From: Ridgeia piscesae
Lineage: Eukaryota > Annelida > Polychaeta > Sabellida > Siboglinidae
Reading direction: 5' to 3'
DNA: 64,000 nucleotides
NCBI GenBank assembly: GCA_025642075.2
Contig: JAODUO010000426.1
Location: 312,501-376,500 of the forward strand
Program-made: the position numbers and the translations under genes
Shown here: positions 50,866 through 62,879 of the stretch, piece after piece
How positions within the stretch are numbered: the first letter of the stretch is position 1
How the letters are laid out: the number at the start of each line of letters is the position of its first letter
Notes under the pieces: model-generated
Told to the model about the DNA's origin: nothing
The model's database searches: none
The model's input: the letters and a program-made list of their open reading frames with translations, nothing else

Positions 50866-52779
50866 AACTATCTTTAACCACAACTACTACTCAATATATG
50901 TCTAGTACAACTTTAAGAATAACCCTAGCACAAGAATAATACTTATCAATCAATATTTTCGCTTGTTTTTCAATTTTCATACACCACCAATTTCAACCAT
51001 CTACATCCGCCAATTATCCCGCCAAGACATCAAATTCATGTCACCGACATTATGTTTTACAAAGTAGGGCCTACTACTAAACTAAACTAAGCTTGTGCAT
51101 ATACAAAGTATTATTAAACTGGTGTGTAAACAAAGAACTATTGAGCTGGTACTTACATTATACTACGTGGTACTGAATGGTCGTATTCATATTTCCTTCG
51201 TATTGGTGTGAAGAAAATAGTCGCATTGGCCGCAGGCCGCAAAACATTATGGTATGGGCGATTAGTATACGCAAGTCTTTCTATGGTGACGATTAGCTAC
51301 CAATTTAAGAGTCCCCCATGGTGTTTTGGCAACCTCCACACCCACCCACCTGGCAATGGTATAATTTACCAAGTGACCGCTTAGCGCATGATTATGTATG
51401 AAGGAGTACCTGTTGGTTCATACGACCAGCCTTCGCGTCTTAATAGCTGAGTGGCTGTAATATAATCATCATGCGTGCGTGGATGCGTATATGACAAACG
51501 AATGCAACACGATAGGAGACGAGTGCACACGTATTTTATAGACTAAAGATATTAGTGTCGACGTGCACGTGATTACCATCACACCAGCGGTCTGGGTTTA
51601 CGAGTGTTTGACAGTACTCAAATCAACGTGTGTCATTGTAAGTATGTGCGTGTGTGTGAAAAAACAGCATTGTTATCGGTGACGCACTCGATAAAGTGTG
51701 GTCTAGGCAGTCGCACGACTGACTACCCTGTGTCTAGGCTTTATCTTATCAAACAATACGTTACTTTACAACGTAATATATTAGTGTTTATAATTACTCT
51801 TTGAACTTCTTCACTCTGGCAAAGCTAGAGGGTACCATACCAGATTGACTGACAGGAGTTTACAAGGCCGTCTGTGTCCAGTTGATTTAATTCGTGTTTA
51901 CACACCTTCAAAAGCAGGTATTATTAATTTTATACAAAACAAAAACACCATTATTATTATATTGTTGCCATAAGTACAACATACAAGCGGACAGTCTGGT
52001 ATGATCACATTCTTTAGATATAAGTATAATGTAATCACGGTTAATTACACACATTATATCACAAAAACACCATATGAATTATGTAATTATATATATACTA
52101 ATAAATTACATTGTAAAGAAACACCTTTTTCAAATTGATAATTAATACGTAATATAATAATACAATAGTTTGTTATTCTTCATTCTATAATTAGTATACG
52201 TTTAATTTAAGGCTTTTAATAATAGGAACATAATCCACGTTACACACCAAAAAAACGTTTTTAAACACAAGGCTTGATATTAGATTAGTGGTATGTTATG
52301 AGAATCAATTACAGTACAGCTTCGACGTGTGGGTGGGGTCAACGAGATGTAAGCAGTGGGTAACACAACTGGTCACGTGACTGTGGGCGGGCGGCGGAAC
52401 ACTCTCTAACCTGGCACTACTGGCGAAGCAATGCCTGAATAGACTCACGATTGACATGACCATTTACACAGTCACATAACATGTGACAGCGAAATAAAAT
52501 AGACATTGACTAGTTGTGGCCTTAGTGGTAACCACATATTGCGCAATTTAAAAATGTTGTGTTATAAATAACAGATTGCAGTTAAGTGTAACAAAGATAA
52601 GAAACTGTATTAGTCATATTGTATCCGAAATTCTAACAGCTAAAATGTATTTTGGTGCGCTTGAAACAATCGGGATTATGTTTTAGTAACGAAATAATTA
52701 CAACAATTAACGTGTTTTAGAACTTTTACCCTGTTTTTTTTTCAACGATGCAGTTAATTTCATTCTTGTGCTGTCTTAT
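50866..52779. other. No recognised gene
   Basis: AT-rich sequence. A 66-codon frame at 51604-51804 has no domain. Confidence 0.4.
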
Positions 52780-53215
52780 TCTGCAGTGTGTTAATCCAGT
52801 CTACCTTTGCTAAGTATTTCCTCATGTCCTTATATCTTCCTTTGTGGAAATATTACCTGTATCGCACTTTCCGATTCCGTTCTCCTTTTAGTTTGATGCT
52901 AAAATGTATCTTGTTGTGATCACTACACCCCAGTGGCTCACATATCTTGACTTTATCAACAAATTCCTTCTGCGAAGTAAAAACTATGTCCAACACGTTC
53001 TCTCTCCTGGTTGATTCTAACACATATTGAGAAAGGAAACTATCGTGTACTACATTTAAAGACTACTGATCCTCACTTCCAGTACTCTGTACAGATTTCC
53101 ACTGTATATAGTTAAAATCCCCCATAATAATACCGTCCCGTTTACTTACTTCTTTTATAGCATTTTGTGCTTTCTCGTTCTCTTCTATGCTAAAGTAGTA
53201 ATAGGCTTCTCTGTG
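52780..53215 (-). pseudogene. LINE endonuclease (EEP) relic
   Basis: The minus strand reads DGIIMGDFNY, then after one in-frame TAG, NVVHDSFLSQYVLESTRREN, VLDIVFTSQKEFVDKV and PLGCSDHNKIHFSIKL. GDFN and SDH are the catalytic motifs of the endonuclease/exonuclease/phosphatase fold in CR1/jockey LINEs. It ends in RNRKVRYR and further degraded sequence. It probably belongs to the same superfamily as the element at 42.4-44.4 kb, which lacks this domain. No reverse transcriptase follows on the low-coordinate side. Confidence 0.85.
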
Positions 53216-53309
53216 AGTCCCCCTACGGATATATTACTAGAGGCACAGACAAAAGCACCACAAAGAAATACGCAAAGAACAGTGTGGAAAACTCTTCTAA
53301 ATCCGTTCA

Positions 53310-53650
53310 AAGCAATGGCTCAGGGGTAGAGCTTCGGAATCTCGACTACGAGAACCCGGGTTCGAATCCTGTGCTGCGGTGATAAAACCTTGGGCAAGTT
53401 TTTTCACTGTACATTGCTCCAGTTCACTCAGCTGTATACATGAATACCTGGCTATAGACAGTAGTGGATATGTGTGCGAGCAGCCTTCGCGCATTAATTG
53501 TAGCATATGGCTGGATGCTTCCCAGAGAAGCCGAGATGGTGTCTGAGTGAACATGTCTGTCAGGGAAGAAAAGTGTAAAGCGCTTTGAACGGTTCTGATG
53601 ACTGGATACTGCGCTATATAAGCCTATAGTTGTGCTTGCCATTATTTTGT
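53310..53650 (+). mobile_element. tRNA-derived SINE
   Basis: The head is tRNA-like. A-box TGGCTCAGGGGTAGAGC (53316-53332) and B-box GGTTCGAATCCT (53359-53370) are spaced as in a Pol III promoter. A central segment (CCTTGGGCAAGTTTTTTCAC, then ATTGCTCCAGTTCACTCAGC) resembles a conserved SINE core domain. The tail has AAAGCGCTTTGAACGG and GCGCTATATAAG, typical of SINEs that borrow an L2/CR1-like LINE terminus. The precise 3' end and target duplication were not found. Confidence 0.8.
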
Positions 53651-56250
53651 AGTCAATCTCATTAAATAGTTTCAATAAAGTGTTTTTCTTTATGTTGTCT
53701 TTACTTTAGTCGCATGCGATTCCAACAATATACAATTTATCAAGGATGTCCATTACTGCAAAATCCTCATGCAGACAATTAAACTATCATACGCAGGGGC
53801 AGGTTCAGAAATAGATTCTAGGGGGCACAAAAACTTCCACTGGCAGATGAATGAAATGGTGTAGCTTAAATGTTACCGATATCGCACCACCATAACTTCA
53901 GCCACGCCACTGTCTTATCTGGAGTGGTGATATCGGGAAATGCCACAACTTATTATTATCACCTAAACTGGAGCACATTTCAAACACTCTGGGGCACATC
54001 AGCATATATCTATTATGACAGGTCTGGAGGTATACCAAATTTCTAAGATCTGGAAGGCCCAGGCCCCTTGCATTCACAACTGACATACACCTGTAGTGTT
54101 CGTTGATTGTACAGTGTATACACGTATATTTTTTTTATATAAAAGGCTTGTTGACAGAGTAATGTGTACCACAACATTTATTTACCTGAGGCTGAGATGA
54201 ATAGCTATGGCCTATGCTGCAAACTCTGTGGTGATGGCACGTTCTGAAAATATGACATGTATTCAAATTTTAATATACTTGCAAAAGTTACAAAGCTGTT
54301 GTCTCTTGTGACGGCTATATAGGCATCTTATTATGGACTTCCTACGTTAACATTATGCGGACTGTCTACTACGGTAGGGATAGGCTAACCTATTAATTAA
54401 TTATGACTGCTTTGGCTTTGGCATTGCCTCTAACAAACTAGTTATTAGCGGAGCCGAAGGCGAAGCCGAAAGACAGGATCGAGTAGTTAATCCTAGTTCT
54501 AGTAAAAAAATAATGTTGGTGAACACAACATAATCTTTATTATCATTCCACTAAACTATGTGCTAATCGTTGAAGTAAACAGGATTTACTAATCTGTCAA
54601 AACCTCACTTGTCCTGGTCGCGAATTTTGTCATGCCGGCCGTTTCTTTCGTTTCAATCCATAAATGCATCATCTTTCGAAGGTACACCTTTGTGGACGGT
54701 TACCGTCGTCGCTCTTCTTCTCGGTGGCATGTTTTCATGGGCGATCACGCATTGAAAGTTTATTTAAAACAGCAAACAAATTGCAATGAATCTCTTTATT
54801 TTAAACATCTCAAAAGTCAATAATCTGTAACATTATCTGCGTCCCTCCTATCTGACCATCAGTACACGGTCCATCCTTCAGATTTACCACTTTCAACAAG
54901 AGAATAATAATTACAGTTCATTGTATGACGTGTCAGCTATAACCCGAAAGTAACTAGCCGACAGCGCCTCTGCTGGTTTGACCCCGTTGTAGGAACTCAC
55001 CTAATTTGAATGATATTTTGACGAATGTCGGTTGTATGCCCTCTGCCCTATATCTAGTTTATAGATTTTTTATTTATCTGTGAAAGCTGTGGTTTTGCGA
55101 ATAAGTATATTATAGTGAACGTCAGCAGGTATCAGCTTGGCCAGCTGTTATATAGGTGAACATGAGGAAGAGGAGGTTAAATCGAGGGCACCAGCTCGTA
55201 TGTTTATTTTTGTCGTTTTGATATGACGTTAATATAACTACAACATGAATGCTGAGCGTTTACTGCCCGCCAATGCGTGTCTATTTGGTGTATTAAGCTC
55301 GGAACAATGTTCGCAATTTGAAATATTCCGTCTGCATTGCGTCCAATGGTAAACAACATATCGAGTTTCAAAACAAAATTGATTGGCAATCAAGACGAGG
55401 CGAGTTAACCGCAATATTGTTTGAAATTTTACTTTCCCACTTTCTAGACAGCAAACATCCCGCTACAAATTACTGCTCGGGCAATTTAAGGCAGAGGAGC
55501 AGGCATTCTCCCCGGTTAACATTATTGTTGTCATAGCATCGTAATTACTAGATACGTTATTGTGTTACGATCCATCCGCCAAATCGCATGAACAGTTGTA
55601 CGGTTTTCTGTACTCATATCTGCTGACGTGTAACACACAACACTATATCACATGACCGGAAGCCGACCACACTCCTCGTAAGCCATTTCATTGCCCGAGC
55701 TAAACCACGAGGTTTGCCAAGGGTACTGATAGCTAGTAGTGACGTAATCAGCAACAGCGACATTTGCGCGAAGATGATCATAACCATAATAATCAACAAC
55801 ATCGTCATTTTTATCATCATTGTTAGAATTAACATTAGCAGAAGAATCATCTTTAATATCATCATCGTCACAGTGATAATCTTTATCGTCTACGTTACAT
55901 TACATTTTGTTGTTACAATACATGTCGTTATTACATTACAGGTAGTAACTGTTTCTAACTACTATTATTGTTTAAAACAAAGACTAGATGCTAATTTAGT
56001 TATTAGAAACTTGGCTTTTACGGATAGTTACACGTATTTTAATGTATTTATGTATTTACTTGTAAAACTTAGTCTCTGGCCAGATTTATAAAGGGCCGCA
56101 TTCATATAGGTACACATAAGCAGCCTATGCGTCAACTCGCTGTCAGTCATATAATGCGAAATTTTCATCATACTGACTTAGTTGATCAAAACAGGATATA
56201 CCAACCTTATCGTGGTTAGTGGCAATTAATGAGTGACCTTCACTGTTTCA
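53651..56250. other. No firm gene; short repeats
   Basis: Nothing with domain support. A small (GCCGAAGGCGAA)-type repeat lies at about 54451-54474. A (ATC)-biased tract at 55750-55900 yields Ile-rich frames. An acceptor-like GTTTCAG at 56245-56251 may end a 5' UTR intron of the gene that follows. Confidence 0.4.
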
Positions 56251-56318
56251 GGTGTGACAATAGGTGACGTAGTCTGAAAGACCTATCACTTCGTAGGACA
56301 ACTACATTCCTTGTGACG

Positions 56319-57422
56319 ATGACCATCGGGAAAAACTCACGCTATTTCATTGCCGCCATTTCCGGCGCAACAGTAATCTGCACACTACTCTGTACAGTGC
56401 AGGACCATCTGCCAGTCAGACTTTTTATGAAAAGAGCGCCCAATTGCTCTGTGGAAGTCATCAGGAAATATTGCCTCGACCGTAATTACTTCCCGACAGG
56501 CGGTAGATGGATAAACTCGTCGTACTTTCCCGACCTTTGCCGCTTCCCGTCTACCGACATCACGAAGGAACGATTGCGCGAGTGTTTAACGCGACGAAAC
56601 GTCACGAAAGTCATCGTACTCGGAGATTCCAATGGACTGCGGTACTTCCAGGCGGCGAAAAAACTACTGGAAAGGGTTCTGAGATGTGGACATATAAAAC
56701 ATGAGATTGACCCAACCAAGCCAGACATGAACTACTTTACTAAAGGGACCAAGTTAAACGCGTCGGACATCGTTGTACATAACAGAGATTGCAGTGGTTG
56801 TACCAGTGTGGCGATGAAGTGTAGGGACAAAGCCAATGAAATAGACCTCGAGTATATCGCGATGGAGTACTATATAGACACGGAAATAACAACAGTGCGA
56901 AATAAATGGCTGAACAATTGCCATCGTTCAAAAGAAGCACCATTGTGCCGCCAGTCAAACACATACCAGGAATTTATATTCGGTGAATATCTTGAGGATA
57001 ACTACCCGGATGTAATATTGTTGTTCTCGGGGAATCACGACAAGGCGAGATCTGGACTGAGTAAGATACGCGCAGACATGGAATATTTGAAAATGATAAT
57101 TAAAAAGTACCTTCCAAAGCAGACAAAACTCTTCTGGTTCACAAAATTTCCTGAAAACCTGAGTCAAAAAAGTAAGTTCTGGAATGACGTGACATTCGAT
57201 GGGAACTTAAAAACAAACGCCTTCATAGATCGTATCAACTTAGAACTGTTCGACGTCCTTCGGACAGAGTTTGTGGAGACTGGTGGACGTATCTTGCCAT
57301 TTTTTGACATGTATGACATGTCACTCGATGTCCTAGATTGGACATTAGACGGGATTCATCGAAGACCGGAATGGTACGACGCTGTCCTGTCCAGTTGGAT
57401 ACGGACATTTTGTGAGACATGA
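56319..57422 (+). CDS. Type II membrane SGNH/PC-esterase-like protein
   Basis: A single uninterrupted coding exon of 367 codons. I chose the ATG at 56319. The frame is open a little further upstream, but only from GTG. Residues 1-8 are short and basic and about 9-27 (YFIAAISGATVICTLLCTV) form a signal anchor, so the rest should lie in the Golgi lumen or outside the cell. The luminal part has the SGNH layout: a block I strand VIVLGDSNGLRYF at about 98-110 (Ser nucleophile near 104), VILLFSGNHD at about 232-241 at the block III position, and DWTLDGIHRRPEWYD at about 340-354 with the Asp and His of the triad. This order and the C-terminal DxxH match the PC-esterase/NXPE-C-terminal-like group, which acts on acyl groups of glycans. 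The substrate is unknown. There are several Cys pairs and N-glycosylation sequons (such as NCS and NSS near the N-terminus). A possible 5' UTR acceptor lies near 56251. Confidence 0.85.
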   Translation: MTIGKNSRYFIAAISGATVICTLLCTVQDHLPVRLFMKRAPNCSVEVIRKYCLDRNYFPTGGRWINSSYFPDLCRFPSTDITKERLRECLTRRNVTKVIVLGDSNGLRYFQAAKKLLERVLRCGHIKHEIDPTKPDMNYFTKGTKLNASDIVVHNRDCSGCTSVAMKCRDKANEIDLEYIAMEYYIDTEITTVRNKWLNNCHRSKEAPLCRQSNTYQEFIFGEYLEDNYPDVILLFSGNHDKARSGLSKIRADMEYLKMIIKKYLPKQTKLFWFTKFPENLSQKSKFWNDVTFDGNLKTNAFIDRINLELFDVLRTEFVETGGRILPFFDMYDMSLDVLDWTLDGIHRRPEWYDAVLSSWIRTFCET

Positions 57423-58225
57423 AACTAGTATGTATTAGTTTCAACTAGCGTATACCGACTCTGGTTTGTATACGATACAAACGAATAGGGTCGTTACGCC
57501 AATATAGGTGGTGGACCAAAGCACAACCGTGAAATTGAAATCTAAATCGTCTGCCCAGCCAAGGTTTAAAGGTGTCCAGTGCTGTTAGCACGAAACTGTG
57601 CTTTGGCCGGCACTTGAATAAATCCTTCACTGAGGCCACGAGGGTTGTTAATTAAGCGAATACGGTGCCTTGGCGTAGAAAGGGCTGTTGTCGTGTGTTT
57701 AGATCTATTTAATAATACCAGGTACTCATCTATCTGCTTCGTCGTAGGGACTGCCACTTGACAGTTTTTACCAGCAATGTTGCGCTGCTTTCCAGACTGT
57801 TATTACCCATTAACAATTTCGGTGCTGGTTATATTGAAAAACAGGTTCAGTACATATTTGCGTCGCAACGGGGTGTGCTCCGATACCGCAGGCATACAAC
57901 AGCTTCTTTGAAAATTACCAAAAACCATAGATGGTATGGGGTTATATTTGTCTATAAAGTAACGTGTGTTTTACAATGTGGTAGTTTGTATGCTATATGT
58001 TGTCTTATAGTATAGTTGTGTGAGGGTGTGTGCTGCATGAAGATGTCATAACAAAGTTACATATTTGTTCCTATGAGAGATGTTCATAATTTGATGTGCT
58101 TTAAATAAAACGTATATATATATAACTTCTAAATTCGGCATGACTTATTATATGAATGATTTGTTTCTGCAATATATGAAATTTAGATACATATATTGTT
58201 GGGGCTCTTTCCCATGCTACGTAGT
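57423..58225. other. 3' flank, no further gene
   Basis: The first AATAAA-like sequences lie far downstream (near 57710 and 58090). No clear poly(A) signal is visible close to the stop codon. Confidence 0.4.
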
Positions 58226-58229
58226 ACAA

Positions 58230-59400
58230 TAGGTAATAAAAGGATATATAAAGATGTAATATAGATTAATCAAAATTGTTTTGTTCACTTTGTTCTTGAC
58301 TTTCCAGAAAATGTCTACATTCTTGGCTATTTTTACATGTTCATTCCAATTGATTCATTTATCTATTACAACTCGAAGAAATGGGGTATAATAAACGGTG
58401 TGTATTTGAATCCCATGTATATAAATGTTGTTGATTCTGTTTCTTGCACTAAAAATATTACTAAATGTCAATGCACATGTTTTCATAATATTTAACGACC
58501 ATTTATTACCTTTAAATCAAAGTGAACCATTTTTATTTCAATATTTAAATCATAATCAATTTTGGCAAATATTTTCTTTGGATAAATATATTAATGTCAT
58601 CTACATACACTGTAGGAAAGGTGGTTTTTGACACTGCACTGAAATCGTTTATATAAATCAGGAATAATAATGGACCTAATATTGATCTTTGTGGCACTCC
58701 GTAAGTTATATTTTTAAGAACAGAATTGGTTTCACTACTTCTTTTTTCTACAAGATAAATAAGTTTATGTCACTTATTCCATAATGGGTTAATTTTCTTG
58801 ATGGAATGTCATGGTTCACTATATAAAATGCTTTGGCGAAATCTAAGAAAGTCCCATTATGTGTTCTCCTTTGTCTGTTGCACTTGTTATTGTATCACTT
58901 AATATTGTAAAAACAATTTGTTTTATCCAAATTAACAATTTGACGAAATATTATGTTTACCAATAATATTATATTAAGTTAGTCTATCATATTCAAGTTT
59001 TTCAAAAACAAAATAGAAAATACCGGTGATATGGAAATTGGTCTATAGTTGCTGGTTAGTGTAGTATCTCCTTTTTGAAAATCGACACTATATTAATAAT
59101 TTTTAATTCGTATCGTACGTATCTTTTGTCAAACGATAAATTTTAAATCTGGCATAATGGTTTAGTCATACAAGAGTTTGTTTGATGATGTTTGGTTTAA
59201 TGCCGTCCCATCCATCCCATGCAGTTTCTTTTATTTCTCTATAAGTATCCTTATCGCATATGTGGTTGAAACAAAAAGGTAAGCATGATGAGTTTGATGA
59301 TAGAATCGTGCAAGGAGTTTTAGATGTGTTGTTATTTGAACAACCACTGCTAAGCTGCATTCTTTTGTGTACAATGTGGTACATAAATTATCTTGTTCTC
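58230..59400 (-). pseudogene. LINE relic, inverted partner of the copy at 62.9-64.0 kb
   Basis: The minus strand shows IKETAWDGWDGIKPNIIKQT (59210-59250), NFHITGI, a degraded 'DFAKAF..VNHD' region, YGVPQRSILGPLLFLIYI (about 58645-58705) and a C-terminal INNIYIHGIQIH near 58400-58440. Each piece has an equivalent in the same order on the plus strand between 62990 and 63900. It has stops and frameshifts throughout. Confidence 0.8.
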
Positions 59401-59838
59401 ATCAGTCAGTCTGAAACTTCTTTTCTAGTATGATCTATCATAATATAAGGCAAAAACAAGATATGCATGTATACATATGTTGCCATTGCAGTCAAATTAT
59501 TCCAATTATAATAGCTATAACGGGAAAATCAACCGCATTCTATACCGCAAGACGCTAGGAGTGATTTATTTACCCTCCTACTTCCGGTGACGTTAATTAA
59601 ACAACAATATGCTTGGATTTGAGTGGTTGATGAGTGGCGCGAAATTGGAATGTGGAAAAGGTCTATTATCGGCTGCCTTTGCATTTCAGGTGCTTCGCGT
59701 GTCCGTCTTGTTCGCCGGCGGTATCGCTGTTGCTGGCCAACCGCGTTCCAGCGCGGTCTTCGTTGCGCATATCAGCGAAGCCACAACAACGGGTAGATAC
59801 GTTGTTTGGCTCTCATACCAACTATGAAATAAAAATCT
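59401..59838. other. Uncertain frame pair, no domain
   Basis: Two overlapping ATG frames (59609-59827 and 59634-59879) lie just after a CTTCCGGTGACGT motif resembling ETS/CRE sites. Neither has a recognisable domain. They may be promoter-proximal or repeat sequence. Confidence 0.25.
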
Positions 59839-59839
59839 T

Positions 59840-60155
59840 AAATAAGGATACACTTAATAAGCTAACACTATACTATTAAAAATATTTAATGAAACCAGTT
59901 ATAAAAGACATAAACAATAAATTAACGCAACTTATTAAAATAGCAGAGCGATATCACTATCAAAAGGAATTTGACAAACATAACTGTGACCTGAACAAAA
60001 TGTGGCAAATAATAAGACAAAGTATTGCCAAGAAGACATCATCACACCAAGACCAAGAGTTCTTAATCAATTGCATTCTAAAACGAGATAAGCAATTCAC
60101 AGCTGATACATTTAAATGGGAAGTTAAACACAGCTGTAACATTCCATATACCTAA
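59840..60155 (+). pseudogene. LINE pre-RT fragment, probably 5' part of the 62.9 kb copy
   Basis: Reads …KDINNKLTQLIKIAERYHYQ…KMWQIIRQSIAKKTSSH…FLIN…TADTF. This is the spacer between endonuclease and reverse transcriptase in LINEs of the L2/CR1 type. The following part of such an ORF resumes only near 62880, suggesting about 2.7 kb was inserted between. Confidence 0.65.
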
Positions 60156-62875
60156 ATGTACACTATATAAGTATACATTAATGGTGACAGAAGCATATTC
60201 ACTTATCAGACAAATTGGAGAGAAAAAATCAGTGCCTAAATCATCGACACAGAACACTGCGTATCGCCATCTTTATTCCATGCGAGTGGTTTGATTACCT
60301 CCCATCTAGCCCTAGTCTCGCTTAACCGACTGTCGGTCGGCTGCGGAACTACGCCGAGAAGACAGTCTGGTGAGTCTCCCGGCTTATCCACGTGATCTAT
60401 ATACAATGCTGCCACCTCACGGACACTGGTTAATCCTGCCATAATTTATATTTTTATAAACAACTGCAAATTTGTATTTCTATTTATTTTGTGTTAATAT
60501 AAGTTTAATTTTGAATAGTTTTTATAATACAGCATTATTTGATAAAAAGTATCATTATTTAATTTGTATGTTATCCGTGTGGGGCTAAACAATGCTACCA
60601 CCTCACGGATACTGGTTAATCCTGCCGTAATTCTTATTTTATAAACAACTGTAAATTTGAATTTTTACTTATTTTTGTTTTTAGGTTCAATGTTGAATAC
60701 TTTTCATAGGATATCATTATCTTGTAAAAGTATATCGTTATTTGATTTTTATTTCATAGTTGGCCTGAGAGTCAATCAGCGTCTCTACCCTAATCTGGGG
60801 TAAGGCCGCCCTGGCGGTTAACAACTGCAGAGCATTAGTTTCCCCGGCAGAGTTGAGGGGCTTAAAAGTGCTACCACCTCACGGAGCCTGTGTAACCGAG
60901 GCTAATCTAGCCCATATAAAATTTCGGTTTGTTGTTTCCGGTTTTCTTCATAATTAGACATTTCTACGCAAAAATATGATAAATATGGTGAGATATATAA
61001 GATATATTATTATAATGATAAGACAAGGTGCCTTATTATACACCATAGGTGTCCTATGTATCAACAAATAATATTTGTTTGCATTCGAAATAAAATGGTG
61101 AAATAAAATGGCAACGATTTATAACCAATGAAAATATTCGTATTGTCACACTTCCCGAGAGCAGATTTTGACAGGCTTCTAGGGGCGGGGTTTCTGAACG
61201 GAGGGTCTATCCGGACTATTTTTTCTTTTTTTACAAAGATGTCGGAAGTGTTTTGCGTTAGAGGAAACGCAAGTTGCTAGTGGTCTTGGATAAATCACAA
61301 TAGAAAATGAATCCGACAGAGAAAGCATCTGTAGCACAAGTGACACACGTAAAGCCATTCTTGCTTCACCCAGCGTGCGAGCCGAGGTGCGAAGCGTCAA
61401 GCCCGGCCGAGACGGCGAGAGACGATCGCCATTTTTATGGAATCGGAGATCTTTGATTTTGGGATCAACGTGCTGAACAATGTGAATGTGGCATGGTGAT
61501 TGTGTGGATACTGCGTCCTAATGTCGACGCATATCGAATTGGTGTGTTGTATTGAGATAGCTGGCTTGCCCGACCGTGCTGACAGATGCCTACATAAGCC
61601 ATGACTGACCACGACAGCTGTCAGTGTTGGGAGTATCGGTCTGTTGTCTACGTGCGAGTTGCATGCAGACTCGTTCGTTCGACCAATAGCTAGTAGGTAA
61701 GTAATACGTAGTTCAACAGGTATCGAAAAATTATTTAACAATTCAAACCTAAACAGAGCAATTATACTTGCATGGCCACATTCCAAGTAATGCCTGTAAT
61801 ATAACTGACAGTTCTTGACTGTTGTTGACTAATTAGCGAGTCACCCTAAATAGCATATGACGACCAGTATTGTTTAATAAAAGTCATACGGTTGTAGCTG
61901 GCATTTTTTGTCATTATCTTCAAGAAGCTTATTCCACCACCGGCGACTGTCTATGTCAAAAACAGAAGTTTTACTTGTACCTAGAAATTCGAGCTGTTTC
62001 TAGCACCGGCGGCGATCTGTTGACCGAAACCCGTGGATTATATAAACATTCTTTATTTCACATTAAATAATACTATCCACACATATTTGTTCTTGATTAC
62101 ATTCACATTTTGTATTACATTTAAACTTTGCTTAGGTCACATTCGTACATTATGCAGACGATGAAATACACCTGTGGGTCTAAATTATAGTCGTAACGAT
62201 ACACGTTGGTACTCGTGAGTGCCGAGTCGGCTTGGCAACAACAAGCTTGTTTCGGCTTGTAATTTCCTACGCGCCGCTTCACCTTCCAAATAAGGAAATC
62301 CGGTTTTCCTCTGAGTTCGCCAAACATTACTTTGTCGGTACGTACTTATATGCAAACAAATCGGCCAAAGATGGACCTGTGGCTTTGATCGAGACTTAAA
62401 TGTTTTGATGTTCAGTGTCTCTTTGTGCTCTTGTCGAACTTGCCGCCGGCGGTCACGCCATCTTCATCATCTCTAACCTGCTTTTTTCTGCCGGAATCCT
62501 TTCATGGAAGTATGTGAAAAGTTGCTTACTAAAAATCATAGTATATCTGTTAGACATACAGTGCATTACATTGTTTAATTATGTTTGTTTTAATGCGTTT
62601 GGCCCGTTTTTACCAGAGCTATGCTGCGTCGCCTATCGACTGGCGGCTTCCGTGATTGTAAACAAATCGCCAGTCAAACCGGAAAAGGCCCCCAGTGCAA
62701 TGGCGGCACCTTGTGTTGAACGTAGCTCAGTTTAAAAAAAGGAACAAAAATATACCGTGACGCTGTGCTTATCAAATTATGGTGACAAGTGCTGTAAGTT
62801 ATATGTTCTTATGTTTGGACTGTGGTGGTTCAGCGGCTTCACTCCCCCTTTAAGGAACACTGCACGATCATTGGT
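60156..62875. other. About 2.7 kb interrupting the LINE; tandem units and no firm gene
   Basis: Two tandem units of about 190 bp start near 60406 and 60594, each opening TGCTGCCACCTCACGGAC or TGCTACCACCTCACGGAT and GGTTAATCCTGCC. A third partial start is near 60870. At 61397-61786 (minus, 129 codons), 61870-62070 and 62415-62735 (plus) there are frames without known domains. CCATTTTTATGG and CGCCATCTT motifs suggest promoter-like patches, but no gene can be defended. Confidence 0.4.
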
Positions 62876-62879
62876 ACCG

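Noticed and set aside
53795..53921. Possible small hAT element (CAGGGGC…, inverted end CAGTGGCGTGGCTG)
   Set aside because: The two ends do not match well and the flanking 8-bp sequences differ.
55714..56091. Isoleucine-rich 125-codon frame
   Set aside because: Caused by an ATC/ATT-biased tract; no ATG context, domain or splice support.
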